A stretch of 64,000 nucleotides of DNA, from contig NZ_JAUSSM010000006.1 of NCBI RefSeq assembly GCF_030812315.1, forward strand, positions 186,001 to 250,000. Direction: 5' to 3'. The position numbers and the translations under genes are program-made. Below the pieces are notes generated by a model that was not told the DNA's origin, did not search any database, and was given only the letters and a program-made list of their open reading frames with translations. Below are positions 38,680-47,911 of this stretch, in pieces. Positions within the stretch are counted from its first letter, which is position 1. Every line of letters starts with the position of its first letter. The stretch is from Arthrobacter oryzae. GTDB lineage: Bacteria; Actinomycetota; Actinomycetes; Actinomycetales; Micrococcaceae.

Positions 38680-39072
38680 TCAGTTCCGGGGGCCGACGTC
38701 CGCTTTGACGGCAGTGACCGGGCAGCCGGCTTCGAGGATGACCCGCTGGGCAGTGCTGCCAAGGAACAGCTTCCCCACCGGGGAGCGCCGCCTGACTCCG
38801 ATCACTATCAGCTCGACATCCTCCTCGTAGGAGGCATCGGTCATGAAGTCCGCAGCGTCAGTGCCTTCGTTGGGCCGGACCGAGGCCTGCACGCCCGCAG
38901 CTGTTGCTGCGGCGATTGCGCCACGGATGTCCGAGTCCGCCTCGGCAGACGCTTCGCCCGCGACCGGGCTGATGATCTGCAGGGTGGTCTTTCTCAGTGC
39001 CGCCTCCCCTATAGCGGCACTGAGGGCGGCGCGGCCTTCCTGGCTGGCGACGTATCCCACGGCGACACTCAT
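38680..39072 (-). CDS. Universal stress protein (UspA family)
   Basis: This 130-residue single USP domain ends with the ATP-binding signature G-x2-G-x9-G-(S/T): GVRRRSPVGKLFLGSTAQRV. Its start overlaps the end of the dehydrogenase gene by 4 bp, so it is made together with that enzyme. It resembles the USP after tctA in this window (both begin M-S-x-x-V-G-x-V and share VIG-(V/L)-R-x-R-S-x-VGK). USPs tied to transporter or catabolic genes may adjust uptake or flux according to ATP level. Confidence 0.92.
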   Translation of the reverse strand: MSVAVGYVASQEGRAALSAAIGEAALRKTTLQIISPVAGEASAEADSDIRGAIAAATAAGVQASVRPNEGTDAADFMTDASYEEDVELIVIGVRRRSPVGKLFLGSTAQRVILEAGCPVTAVKADVGPRN

Positions 39073-40019
39073 GCCTGCACCGCCGTCAGGACCGAACCGG
39101 AGGCCACGAACTGACGCAGGTTGGCGAGCGTAAGTTCTGCCATCGCCGCCCTCGTTTCGTGGGTTCCGCTGCCGAGGTGAGGCAGGAGAACCACATTGTC
39201 CAGAGCGAGGAGATCTTCCGGGACCTTTGGTTCTTCCGCAAAGACGTCCAGCCCGGCCCCAGCCAGCCGCCCGGCCAGCAGGGCGGCCACGAGGGCGTCC
39301 TCATCAACCACGGATCCCCGGGCAATGTTGATCAGGTAGCCGTCGGGTCCGATCGCCTCGATGACATCCGCGTCCACGAGTTTGGCCGAGCCTGGCCCGC
39401 CGGCGGCGGCAACAATCAGCACGTCGCAACCGGAGGCGAGTTCGCGCGGTGAGGCCTTGTACTCGTAGCCGACCCCCTTCACCGGATTGCGGCTGTGGTA
39501 GCTGATGTCGCAGTCGAAGCCTTCCAGCCTTCGGGCGATGACCCGCCCGATCCGGCCGAGCCCGAGGATGCCCACTTTCTTGCCGCTGGCCTTGGTGGCC
39601 AGCGGGAAGTTACCTGCGCTCAGCCAGTCGCCGCGGCGGACGAAGCGGTCCGCGGCGCTCACGCGGCGCAGGACGTCCAGGTACAGGGCGATGGCGGTAT
39701 CTGCCACGCAGTCGTTGAGGACATCGGGGGTGTTGCTGACCGTGATGCCGCGCTGGGCGGCTTGGGCAACGTCCGTGGTGTCATAGCCGACGCCGAAATT
39801 GATGACCGCGCGAAGGTTGGGAAGTGCGCGCATCAGGTCCGGGCCCACTCCGAATTTTCCTGAAGTCACGGCAACCTCAAACTCCCCGCCGTGGTGCTGC
39901 AGAAACTCTTCCCGCTCGGGGGCGGAATCGGGGAGCCGCACGGCGTCGTACTCGCTCCTGATGGATTCTTGGACGATTGGCATGAGTGGCCCTACCTGTA
40001 GGACGGCGGTGTTGTTCAT
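39069..40019 (-). CDS. D-2-hydroxyacid dehydrogenase
   Basis: The 316-residue enzyme has the NAD(P)-binding motif VGILGLGRIGRVIARR and the catalytic residues of the D-isomer family: Arg in NIARGSVVDEDAL, Glu in DVFAEEPKVP and His in LLPHLGSGTHETR. Likely reactions are reduction of glyoxylate, hydroxypyruvate or a related 2-oxoacid. It is coupled to a USP gene, and its promoter carries copy B of the shared motif, so it belongs to the same regulon as the glucarate genes. The precise substrate is unknown. Confidence 0.9.
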   Translation of the reverse strand: MNNTAVLQVGPLMPIVQESIRSEYDAVRLPDSAPEREEFLQHHGGEFEVAVTSGKFGVGPDLMRALPNLRAVINFGVGYDTTDVAQAAQRGITVSNTPDVLNDCVADTAIALYLDVLRRVSAADRFVRRGDWLSAGNFPLATKASGKKVGILGLGRIGRVIARRLEGFDCDISYHSRNPVKGVGYEYKASPRELASGCDVLIVAAAGGPGSAKLVDADVIEAIGPDGYLINIARGSVVDEDALVAALLAGRLAGAGLDVFAEEPKVPEDLLALDNVVLLPHLGSGTHETRAAMAELTLANLRQFVASGSVLTAVQA

Positions 40020-40327
40020 ATCTGCACCCTAGGTTTCCGATCCATACGCGTCCAACATGTAAATGGCATTGTTCGATGCCCGAAGTGAATCGATTGGACT
40101 ACTCCGGCGGAACCACGCGGAATTCCGGGATAAGTGGTGTCCGTCACAGGGTGCCGACGCTGTGAGCGGGCCCCGCCGCGCCCTCCGAGCCGCCGGCAAA
40201 AGCCTTGTGGAGCCTTTGGACCTCAACTAGCTTGAGTCCAGCGCGGCCCGAAACACCTGATCTTGTTGCCTGGTTCCACCGGTGCAAGAGCACCCCCTGC
40301 CGCAAACACCCAATTCGGAGGAATCCA
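40020..40327. promoter_or_regulatory. Divergent promoter region, dehydrogenase / ABC transporter
   Basis: The 308-bp gap holds promoters for the minus-strand dehydrogenase-USP operon and the plus-strand ABC operon. Copy B of the shared motif is at 40050-40080. A GGAGGAA ribosome-binding site at 40317-40323 serves the ABC start at 40328. No gene is supported; an in-frame extension of the binding-protein gene to 40205 lacks a lipoprotein signal at its N-terminus. Confidence 0.6.
40050..40080. promoter_or_regulatory. Shared 31-bp motif, copy B (dehydrogenase promoter)
   Basis: GTCCAAC at 40050-40056 and GATGCC at 40075-40080, 18 bp apart, begin 31 bp before the dehydrogenase start. Spacing and orientation to the gene match copies A, C and D, although the flanking ATGCA half-site is degenerate (ATACG). 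Confidence 0.6.
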
Positions 40328-41884
40328 ATGACGTCTTCTTCAAAGCCCGCATTTCCCGCCTTGCTCAAATGGCCGGCCTTGGCATCCGTCGCGATGTTAG
40401 GTCTCAGCGGCTGCTCAGTAGCCAATTCCGACGCCGGCGCCGCCTCCTCGAATACGGTGCGCGTGGTGCTCGGCCAGGAACCGCCCACCTTGGAAGCCTG
40501 TGAGTCGAACCTGACCTCCACCGGTGTAGTGGTGCGCTCGAACGTCACTGAACCGCTCATTGAACGCAACCCGCAGAGCGGTGAACTGGAGCCGAAGCTC
40601 GCCACCGAATGGAAGGCCACCACGGATACCGAGTGGACCCTCAAGCTGCGCGAAGGTGTGACGTTCCAGGACGGCACGCCGTTCAATGCCAAAGCCGCCG
40701 CCTTTACCATCGAAAGAGCGGTCAACTCCAAGCTCGGCTGCAACGTGGAGGGCTACGTCTTCGGCGACGCGGACCTCGCCGTGAAAGCCGTCGATGCCAC
40801 CACCCTGACCGTGACCACTCCCGAACCTGATCCCATCCTGCCGCTGCGCCTGTCGTTCCTCGAGGTGGTACCGGCGTCCACGAGTGCCACGGAGAAGGTC
40901 CGTGAGCCGATCGGCACGGGCCCGTACAAGATCGAGAAGTGGGACGCCGGCCAGAAGATCACGCTGTCCAGCTGGGACGGTTACTGGGGAGACAAGCCCG
41001 CCTACGCCAAGGCCGAGTACCAGTGGCGTTCGGAGAGCTCGGTTCGTGCTGCCATGATCACCAGCGGCGAGGCTGATGTTGCCATGGGCCTGAGCCCGGA
41101 TGACAACATCGGCGACTTGGGCGTTGATTACCCCAACAACGAGACGGTTGCCCTGCGGCTCGACGCCAACGAAGCACCCCTCAATGACATCCGGGTTCGC
41201 CAGGCAGTCAATTACGCCCTCGACAAGGAGGGGATCGTCAACTCGCTTTACCAGGGAAAGCACCAGGTGGCTGCCCAGCTGGTTCCCGAAGGCATTGTGG
41301 GGCACAACTCGGAACTGAAGGGCTGGCCGTTCGATCTGGACAAGGCGAAGTCCCTCGTTGCCGAAGCAAACGCCGACGGCGTTGATACGTCCGCGCAGAT
41401 CTCGCTGGTGGTCCGCAGTGCGCAGTTCCCGAAGATCACGGAACTGGGCCAGGTCCTCCAGGAGCAGCTGAGCCAGGCCGGCCTGAACGTCAAGCTCAAG
41501 ATGCTCGAGACCAGCCAGCACCTGACTTACCAGGTCCGCCCCTTCCCGGACGATGAAGGCGCGGTGGCCTTGATGACCCAGCACGGCAACCAGGCCGGCG
41601 ATGCAGCCTTCACCGTGGATCAGTACATGCTGTCCAACGGAGCCCAGAGCTACTTCGGTACCCCCGAGTTCGACGCCATGATCAAGAAGGCGGATGCGGC
41701 CTCCGGCGATGCGCGGAAGACGGACTTCGAAGAGATCTTCGCCTACCAGAACGACAAAGTGGTCCAGTTTGCCCACATCTCGCACCAGACCGGCATCATC
41801 GGCAAGGCCAAATCCGTGAACTACACGCCCAATTCGTCCAGTGGCGACGAACTGCGTGTTTCGGAAATGACCCCGGCAAGCTAG
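40328..41884 (+). CDS. ABC transporter substrate-binding lipoprotein (family 5)
   Basis: Starting at ATG 40328, the 518-residue precursor has a lipoprotein signal peptide with lipobox LSGC (Cys about residue 27). The family 5 (peptide/nickel/opine) binding fold is recognised from RSNVTEPLIERNPQSGELEPKLATEW and PIGTGPYKIEKWDAGQKIT. It would be anchored to the outer face of the membrane and deliver substrate to the two following permeases. Context (sugar-acid genes) suggests a substrate other than ordinary peptides is possible, but the family does not prove it. Confidence 0.93.
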   Translation: MTSSSKPAFPALLKWPALASVAMLGLSGCSVANSDAGAASSNTVRVVLGQEPPTLEACESNLTSTGVVVRSNVTEPLIERNPQSGELEPKLATEWKATTDTEWTLKLREGVTFQDGTPFNAKAAAFTIERAVNSKLGCNVEGYVFGDADLAVKAVDATTLTVTTPEPDPILPLRLSFLEVVPASTSATEKVREPIGTGPYKIEKWDAGQKITLSSWDGYWGDKPAYAKAEYQWRSESSVRAAMITSGEADVAMGLSPDDNIGDLGVDYPNNETVALRLDANEAPLNDIRVRQAVNYALDKEGIVNSLYQGKHQVAAQLVPEGIVGHNSELKGWPFDLDKAKSLVAEANADGVDTSAQISLVVRSAQFPKITELGQVLQEQLSQAGLNVKLKMLETSQHLTYQVRPFPDDEGAVALMTQHGNQAGDAAFTVDQYMLSNGAQSYFGTPEFDAMIKKADAASGDARKTDFEEIFAYQNDKVVQFAHISHQTGIIGKAKSVNYTPNSSSGDELRVSEMTPAS

Positions 41885-41912
41885 CGCGGACCTCCCGGAG
41901 AGAAGGACAACC

Positions 41913-42842
41913 ATGCTGATCTACTTGAGAAAGCGGATCGTCTCCAGCGCTTTGCCGCTGGTGGTGGTGATTGTTGGTGTGTTCGCACTGGCCAGGATGA
42001 CGGGCAACCCCGCCAGCCTGTACCTCCCGCTGAACGCCACCCAACAGATGCGCGACGACTTCACCGCGCGCAACGGACTGGACCAGCCGCTGCTGGTACA
42101 GATGGCCGACTACTTCGGCGGAGTGCTCCGGCTCGACTTCGGACAGTCACTGCGCACCGGCCAGGATGCCGCAGCCATGGCACTGCGCGCCTTCCCGGCT
42201 ACCTTGCAGCTGGCCGCCACCACCATGGTGCTGGCCGTGCTGCTGGCCCTGGTGGTCGGTTGCTGGGCTGCGCTGAAGCCGAACGGCATCGCGGACCGTA
42301 TCTCAAGTTTCGTGTCCATGGCTGCCGCTTCGATCCCTGATTTCTGGCTGGCAATCGTTGGCATCTGGGTCTTCGCCATCACCCTGGGCTGGCTTCCGAC
42401 ATCAGGTGTGTCGGGAGCCGGCGCCTGGGTGCTGCCCATCGCCACGTTGCTCCTGCGGCCGTTCGGCGTGTTGGTCCAGATTGTCCGCGGCTCCATGGTC
42501 TCGGCCCTCTCGGAGCCCTACATCAAACTGGCCCGCAGCCGCGGGGCAGGCGAACTCCGGGTGGTCACCCACCACGCTCTCCGCAATGCGGCCGCCCCTG
42601 CGCTGACGGTGGCCGGCGACCTGACCGTGGGCCTCGTCAACGGCGCCGTGGTGGTGGAGACCATCTTCGGCTGGCCGGGGATCGGAAAGCTCATGATCGA
42701 TTCGATCCTGCAGCGGGACTTCGCCGTCCTGCAGGCAGCCGTCCTGCTCACCGCCGTCGCGATCTTTGCCCTGAACATCCTCATCGACATGGGGTACGCG
42801 CTGCTGGACGCGCGCGTCCGTCCCGTCACGGTTAAGGCTTAG
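41913..42842 (+). CDS. ABC transporter permease (DppB type)
   Basis: The 309-residue protein has an N-terminal helix (IVSSALPLVVVIVGVFALARM), the family-specific TGNPASLYLPLNAT region, and five further helices. The EAA loop, which touches the ATPase, reads LARSRGAGELRVVTHHALRNAAAP. Pairs of DppB and DppC permeases form the channel of dipeptide-type importers. It lies 28 bp after the binding-protein stop, with a GGAGAGAAGG ribosome-binding site. Confidence 0.93.
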   Translation: MLIYLRKRIVSSALPLVVVIVGVFALARMTGNPASLYLPLNATQQMRDDFTARNGLDQPLLVQMADYFGGVLRLDFGQSLRTGQDAAAMALRAFPATLQLAATTMVLAVLLALVVGCWAALKPNGIADRISSFVSMAAASIPDFWLAIVGIWVFAITLGWLPTSGVSGAGAWVLPIATLLLRPFGVLVQIVRGSMVSALSEPYIKLARSRGAGELRVVTHHALRNAAAPALTVAGDLTVGLVNGAVVVETIFGWPGIGKLMIDSILQRDFAVLQAAVLLTAVAIFALNILIDMGYALLDARVRPVTVKA

Positions 42843-42850
42843 GAGTAGCC

Positions 42851-43861
42851 ATGAAGAGTTCACTGACTGAGGGCTCGACGCCGGAGCAGCTGCCGGTGGC
42901 CCACGAACAACAGAACGAAAGGAAGGACGGAAAACAGGACGGAAAACAGGACGGAAAGCTGAGCCTCTTCCGTCTCCTGCTCAGGGACCGCTTCGCCACC
43001 GTCTCTGCGCTGATCCTGGTCTTCATCGGCCTGACCGCCCTCGTGGGCCCCTCGCTGATGGGCGATTTGGCCACCAAACAGAATCTGCTGTTCGCCAACA
43101 AAGCACCATTTACGCTGGCGTACGGCTGGGAATACTTCCTCGGCAGCGATTCCCTGGGCCGCAGCATGCTGGCCCGGTTGGTCGTGGCGAGCCGGACCAC
43201 GTTGTCCGTCGCTTTGCCCGCGGTGGCTGTGGCCCTCTTCGTGGGCTCCCTGTGGGGCGTGTGGGCCGGCTATCACAGGGGCTGGCGGGAGAACGTGTCC
43301 ATGCGCATCGCCGACGTGATCATGAGTTTCCCGTCCCTGCTGCTCGCCGTCGTCGTGCTTTATGTGTTTAGCCCCAGCGCGGCGAACATCGTGCTGATCC
43401 TGGCCCTCACCCGCATCCCTATATACCTGCGCACCGCACGCGCCGAATCGGCGGAGCTCCAAAGCCGGACATTTGTTGACGCGGCGCGTACGTTCGGTGC
43501 CAAGCCCAATGCGATCATCGTCCGGCATGTCATCCCCGTGGTGCTGCCGACGCTCCTGACGCTGGCCACCCTCGAGTTCTGCTACGTGATGCTCGCCGAG
43601 TCCTCGCTGAGCTTCCTGGGCATCGGCATCCAGCCGCCGGACGTCAGCTGGGGCCTGATGGTCTCCCAGGGCCGGCAGTACCTGCAGAGCGCCTGGTGGC
43701 TCTCGATCTTCCCCGGCGTTGCCATCGTGGTCACCACCATCGCCGCCAACGTCCTGGCCGCCTGGCTGCGGATCGCCACAGATCCTGCCCAGCGCTGGCG
43801 CCTGGCACTTCCCCGCAAGCGGCTGATCGCCCGCATCCCAGCCAAGGAGGCAAAGCCGTGA
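42851..43861 (+). CDS. ABC transporter permease (DppC type)
   Basis: The 336-residue permease has a hydrophilic N-terminus with a short lysine-rich repeat (KDGKQDGKQDGK), the DppC N-terminal helix (FATVSALILVFIGLTALVGP), five more helices and an EAA loop (DAARTFGAKPNAIIVRHVIPVVLP). It pairs with the preceding DppB-type permease. Its stop overlaps the GTG of the ATPase gene by 4 bp. The lysine repeat at 42926-42957 is also a short DNA repeat (GGAAAACAGGAC). Confidence 0.93.
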   Translation: MKSSLTEGSTPEQLPVAHEQQNERKDGKQDGKQDGKLSLFRLLLRDRFATVSALILVFIGLTALVGPSLMGDLATKQNLLFANKAPFTLAYGWEYFLGSDSLGRSMLARLVVASRTTLSVALPAVAVALFVGSLWGVWAGYHRGWRENVSMRIADVIMSFPSLLLAVVVLYVFSPSAANIVLILALTRIPIYLRTARAESAELQSRTFVDAARTFGAKPNAIIVRHVIPVVLPTLLTLATLEFCYVMLAESSLSFLGIGIQPPDVSWGLMVSQGRQYLQSAWWLSIFPGVAIVVTTIAANVLAAWLRIATDPAQRWRLALPRKRLIARIPAKEAKP

Positions 43862-45030
43862 AAACAGCTACCGACCAAGCGCCCGCCAAACGCTCGCGTG
43901 CCGCGGCCGCGGCCGCAGGCGCCGGCACAGCAGCAGGACAGGCGAAGGCACACGACGTCGTCCTGCAGGTCCGCGACCTTGCGGTGGACATCCGCACTCA
44001 CCGCGGCACAGTGCGCGCCGTAAACAGCGTTGCTTTCGAGGCCCGCGCCGGAGAGACACTGGCGCTGCTCGGGGAATCAGGCTGCGGAAAATCCATGACA
44101 GCCAAGGCACTCGCCGGGATCATGGATCCCGTCTGCGACCTGGCCGACGGTGAGATCATCCTGAACGGCACCGACCTCGCCGCGCTAAGCCCCAAGGAAC
44201 GGCTCAAGTTTGCCGGGCCTGAGCTGGGCATCGTATTCCAGGACGCCCTGACTGCGCTGAACCCCGTCTATACGGTGGGCACGCAACTGGGTGAGGCCTT
44301 CCGCATCCACCGCGGCCTCAACGCCAAGGAAGCACGGGTTGAGGCGATTGACCTGATGAAACGCGTCGGAATCCCGGAGCCCGAATCGAGGATCAATTCA
44401 TACCCGCACCAGTTCTCCGGAGGCATGCGCCAGCGCATCCTCATCGCGATGGCCGTGGCCCTCAACCCGCGCCTGCTGATCGCCGATGAACCCACCACCG
44501 CCCTGGACGTCACAGTCCAGGCGCAGATCATGCAGCTCCTGCGGAAGCTCCGGGAGGAGGGCCAAATGGCCGTCATCCTCATTACGCACGACCTTGCGGT
44601 GGTGGCCGAGGAAGCCGACTCCGTGGCTGTCATGTACGCCGGGAACGTAGTGGAGAGCGGACCGGTTTCCCAGGTTTTCGCCGACCCGCGCCATCCCTAT
44701 ACCAAGGGGCTGCTCGAATCGGTGCCCGCCCACCTGGAGCGGGGCGCCCAGCTGAAGTCCATCGCAGGCAGCCCGCCCGAGCTCCACGACATTCCCGACG
44801 GCTGCGTCTACCAGTCCCGCTGCCCGCTGGTGCAGGACATCTGCCGGGCCGAGCGGCCCGCGCTCCGCCCGGTCGCCGGCACCCCGGTCGCCGGCAACTC
44901 CGGAGCTCCTGGTAACGCCGGCACCGGCAATCCCGTCGCCGGAACCCCCGTGAACATCCCTTCCGGCAAGGAGCCGCGGCCTGCCCGCACGGCTGCCTGC
45001 CATTTCAGCGAGGAGATCAATAATGTCTGA
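43858..45030 (+). CDS. ABC transporter ATP-binding protein (DppD type)
   Basis: From GTG 43858 the product has 390 residues. After an Ala-rich N-terminal segment come Walker A LLGESGCGKSMTAKALAG, the signature HQFSGGMRQRILIAMAVAL, Walker B LLIADEPTTALD and the switch His in LITHDLAVV. The C-terminal oligopeptide-type region has Cys residues (CVYQSRCPLVQDIC) that may bind an iron-sulfur cluster, as in some DppD proteins. An extra stretch of Gly/Ala/Pro/Val repeats (PVAGTPVAGNSGAPG) near the end is unusual. It overlaps both neighbouring genes. Confidence 0.93.
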   Translation: MKTATDQAPAKRSRAAAAAAGAGTAAGQAKAHDVVLQVRDLAVDIRTHRGTVRAVNSVAFEARAGETLALLGESGCGKSMTAKALAGIMDPVCDLADGEIILNGTDLAALSPKERLKFAGPELGIVFQDALTALNPVYTVGTQLGEAFRIHRGLNAKEARVEAIDLMKRVGIPEPESRINSYPHQFSGGMRQRILIAMAVALNPRLLIADEPTTALDVTVQAQIMQLLRKLREEGQMAVILITHDLAVVAEEADSVAVMYAGNVVESGPVSQVFADPRHPYTKGLLESVPAHLERGAQLKSIAGSPPELHDIPDGCVYQSRCPLVQDICRAERPALRPVAGTPVAGNSGAPGNAGTGNPVAGTPVNIPSGKEPRPARTAACHFSEEINNV

Positions 45031-46096
45031 GCCGCTTCTGAAAATTGACGGGCTGACCAAGACATTCCATGTGGCCAAGAGCGCAAGCGGCAACACGCGG
45101 CTCAAGGCCCTGGACGGGATCAGCCTGACGGTGGGCCGGGGGAAGACCCTCGGACTGGTGGGCGAGTCCGGCTGCGGCAAGTCCACGCTGGCGCGGACCC
45201 TGATGATGCTGGAATCACCGGATGAAGGGACTGTGAGCTTTGAGGGAACCAACCCCTTCGGGCTTCGTGGCAAGGAGCTGCTGAGCTGGCGGCGGCGCGT
45301 GCAGATGGTCTTCCAGGACCCGTTTGCCTCGTTGAACGCCCGGATGAACGCCGGCGACATCATCGCCGAGCCGTGGGCCACCCATCGGGGTCTCTACCCG
45401 ACATCCAGGGAACGCGAAGCCAGGGTCCGCGAATTGCTGCACATGGTGGGCCTGCGTCCCTCCGATGCACGCAAGTCGCCGCAGGAATTCTCAGGCGGCC
45501 AGCGCCAGCGCATCGGAATTGCCCGTGCCCTGGCACTGAACCCGGATGTCATCATCCTCGACGAGCCGGTCTCGGCCCTGGACCTTTCAGTCCAGGCACA
45601 GGTCCTGAACCTGCTCAATGAGCTCCAGAAGGAGCTCGGTGTTTCCTACATCTTCATCTCGCACGACCTCACCGTGGTCCGCCATGTGGCGGACCGGGTG
45701 GCCGTGATGTATCTCGGACGGATCATCGAGACAGGTGCCACCGAGGAAGTCTTCGACCATCCCCGGCACCCCTACACGGCGGCACTGATGTCGGCTTCCC
45801 CGAAGCTGGACGTCAGCGGAACCAAGCGGGACAGGATTGTCCTCCAAGGCGAGCTGCCCTCCCCGCTGGATCCGCCGTCGGGCTGCCGCTTCCGGACACG
45901 GTGCTGGAAAGCCCAGGACATCTGCGCTGAAGTGTCGCCGGAACCGCAGGTCCTGGCCGCCCCTGACGGCACGAAGCATGTTGCCGAATGCCATTTTCCG
46001 CTCGACTCCATCAAGGGCCTGACCGGCGCCACGGCAGCTGCCACTGCCGGCGCCGCGGCAACCGCGACTGCGGCTGCCGCTGTCCCCGCCCAGTGA
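45023..46096 (+). CDS. ABC transporter ATP-binding protein (DppF type)
   Basis: The 357-residue ATPase has Walker A LVGESGCGKSTLART, signature QEFSGGQRQRIGIARALAL, Walker B IILDEPVSALD and switch His ISHDLTVV, followed by the oligopeptide-type C-terminal motif CRFRTRCWKAQDIC with conserved cysteines. The Ala/Thr-rich end is a tail of low complexity. It overlaps the preceding ATPase gene by 8 bp and completes a five-gene binding protein-permease-permease-ATPase-ATPase transporter. Confidence 0.94.
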   Translation: MSEPLLKIDGLTKTFHVAKSASGNTRLKALDGISLTVGRGKTLGLVGESGCGKSTLARTLMMLESPDEGTVSFEGTNPFGLRGKELLSWRRRVQMVFQDPFASLNARMNAGDIIAEPWATHRGLYPTSREREARVRELLHMVGLRPSDARKSPQEFSGGQRQRIGIARALALNPDVIILDEPVSALDLSVQAQVLNLLNELQKELGVSYIFISHDLTVVRHVADRVAVMYLGRIIETGATEEVFDHPRHPYTAALMSASPKLDVSGTKRDRIVLQGELPSPLDPPSGCRFRTRCWKAQDICAEVSPEPQVLAAPDGTKHVAECHFPLDSIKGLTGATAAATAGAAATATAAAAVPAQ

Positions 46097-46106
46097 CGGG
46101 CACCGA

Positions 46107-46832
46107 GTGACTGGTGCGGAGTATGCCGTCATCGCCGGAGTGATCTTCCTGGCCGCATGCCTGCAGGCGTCCAGCGGCTTCGGCATGGGCATGCTGGCGG
46201 CGCCGGTGATCGCGATGGTGGATCCGGCGCTGCTTCCGGCCACACTGATCCTATTGGCCCTCCTTGTCACCATCATGGTGACCGTGCGGGAACGGCAAAG
46301 CCTGGACCTGCGGGGCACCGGCTGGGCCCTGGTGGGCCGGATTCCGGGGAGTTTCCTTGGTGCGTGGCTGGTGACGGCACTGTCCAGGGAAGGCCTCGCA
46401 TGGGTGGTGGTGGCCGTCGTGCTGACCGGTCTGGTGCTCGCGGGCCGGGGCTGGGCGCCCCGGCCCGTACGCGCCAACCTGATCGCTGCCGGTGCGGCTT
46501 CCGGCATCATGGGTACGGCCACCTCCATCGGCGGCCCGCCCATGGCCTTGGTTTGGCAAGGACATCATGGCCCCCGGCTGCGCGGCACCATGAGCGCCTT
46601 CTTTATGGTGGGATCGTCGATTTCGATGGTGATGCTGTGGATGACCGGCGCGGTCACCGCAGAGATTCTTTCCCTGGCGCTGTGGATGGTTCCTGCGGCC
46701 GTTGGCGGATACGCGGCATCCCGATTCGTTAATCGTTTCCTCAATGCCGCCCGCCTGAAAACGTTGGCCTTGGGCGCGTCGGCGCTGGGAAGTGCCCTGC
46801 TGGTCGGGCAGCTGGTCCTGGCGGCAACGTAG
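46107..46832 (+). CDS. TauE/SafE family membrane exporter
   Basis: The 241-residue protein shows about eight membrane helices in two halves. The family signature appears as QASSGFGMGMLAAPVIAMVDPALLPATL and, in the second half, GIMGTATSIGGPPMALVWQG. TauE/SafE proteins export small sulfur-containing or organic anions such as sulfoacetate or sulfite. It follows the ABC transporter by 10 bp and may be cotranscribed. The substrate is unknown; a role in anion balance of the sugar-acid region is only inference. Confidence 0.85.
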   Translation: MTGAEYAVIAGVIFLAACLQASSGFGMGMLAAPVIAMVDPALLPATLILLALLVTIMVTVRERQSLDLRGTGWALVGRIPGSFLGAWLVTALSREGLAWVVVAVVLTGLVLAGRGWAPRPVRANLIAAGAASGIMGTATSIGGPPMALVWQGHHGPRLRGTMSAFFMVGSSISMVMLWMTGAVTAEILSLALWMVPAAVGGYAASRFVNRFLNAARLKTLALGASALGSALLVGQLVLAAT

Positions 46833-46879
46833 CCGGGAAATTGCTCTGTTGCCGGAGCGGGCTCTGTTGCCGGAGCGGG

Positions 46880-47911
46880 CTATGTCACGCGAACGGGCCG
46901 CGGCACCAGGTTCAGGAGTTCCCCGCCTCGCGCAAGCAGGCCGATGTTGGCGGCGATGTCCGCCGCCCGGTGTTCAAATGTGATGCGTGCATGACCGGAA
47001 TGGTGCGGGGTCAGTACGGTGTTCTGCAGGGAAGCGAAGGGCAGTTCCGCGGGAGGAACCACACCGTCCGTGGGCGACCCCCACCAGACGTCAAGGCCCG
47101 CTCCGGCGATGCGCCGTTCCTTGAGGGCCGCGTACAGGGCTGCCTGGTCCACCACGGGACCGCGTGCGACGTTAATAAGGAACGCTGAGGGTTTCATGGA
47201 GGCCAGTTCCGCTGCCCCGATCATCCCCTCTGTGGCGGAATCCAGCGGCACGGTCACCACTACGACGTCGGACGCGGCCAGGAGCCCATGGAGCTCGTGG
47301 TTTCCGCCCACCCAGTCGAGGCGGACTCCCTGCGGCAGGGCGGCCGAAGGATTGCGCCGGACAGCGCGGACCTTCATTCCCATCATTCCGGCGACGCGGG
47401 CAACCTCGGCACCGATGGAACCCAGGCCCACCAGCCCCAGTGTCAGGTCGGCGAGGACGGGATGGAACGGCACGTCGTCGGCCGTGGCAATGGTCCGCCA
47501 CTGCCCTTGGCGGATCTCCCGGTCGGCGGCAGCAACATTGCGCGAAAGCATCAGCGTGACCATCAGGACGTGCTCGGCGATGGGCCGAGCGTGATGGAAG
47601 GTGTTGGCCACCTGAGCCGACGGCGCCAGATGGGGGAAGGAGATCTTGTCGTAGCCGGCGCCTGTGACATGGACCAGCCGAACGCGGCCTGCAGCCTCCG
47701 CTTCCGCGGGGCCGAGGGAGGAGCAAACCACGACGTCGGCGCCCGCCAGGGCGCTAAGCCGGCGTTCGGGGGTCCAAGCCGCAGCCATGTCCCAGTGGTG
47801 GGCGCCGCCGTCGGCCCTTAACCGGTCCTCGAAGCGGCTGATGATGGGGTCCGTAACCACGATCTTCAGTGATTCCAGGCCGTCCGAAGCTTGCTTCGCG
47901 GCGTTTACCAC
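46880..47911 (-). CDS. D-2-hydroxyacid dehydrogenase (second copy)
   Basis: The 343-residue enzyme has the Rossmann motif LGLVGLGSIGAEVARVAG and the catalytic Arg in NVARGPVVDQAAL, with Glu/Asp in DVWWGSPTDG and His in TPHHSGHARITFEHR. The Glu position differs from the dehydrogenase at 39069-40019, so the substrate is likely different. Its start overlaps the preceding enolase-superfamily gene by 7 bp, so the two form a two-gene operon and the dehydrogenase may reduce that enzyme's keto-acid product or a derivative. Confidence 0.9.
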   Translation of the reverse strand: MVNAAKQASDGLESLKIVVTDPIISRFEDRLRADGGAHHWDMAAAWTPERRLSALAGADVVVCSSLGPAEAEAAGRVRLVHVTGAGYDKISFPHLAPSAQVANTFHHARPIAEHVLMVTLMLSRNVAAADREIRQGQWRTIATADDVPFHPVLADLTLGLVGLGSIGAEVARVAGMMGMKVRAVRRNPSAALPQGVRLDWVGGNHELHGLLAASDVVVVTVPLDSATEGMIGAAELASMKPSAFLINVARGPVVDQAALYAALKERRIAGAGLDVWWGSPTDGVVPPAELPFASLQNTVLTPHHSGHARITFEHRAADIAANIGLLARGGELLNLVPRPVRVT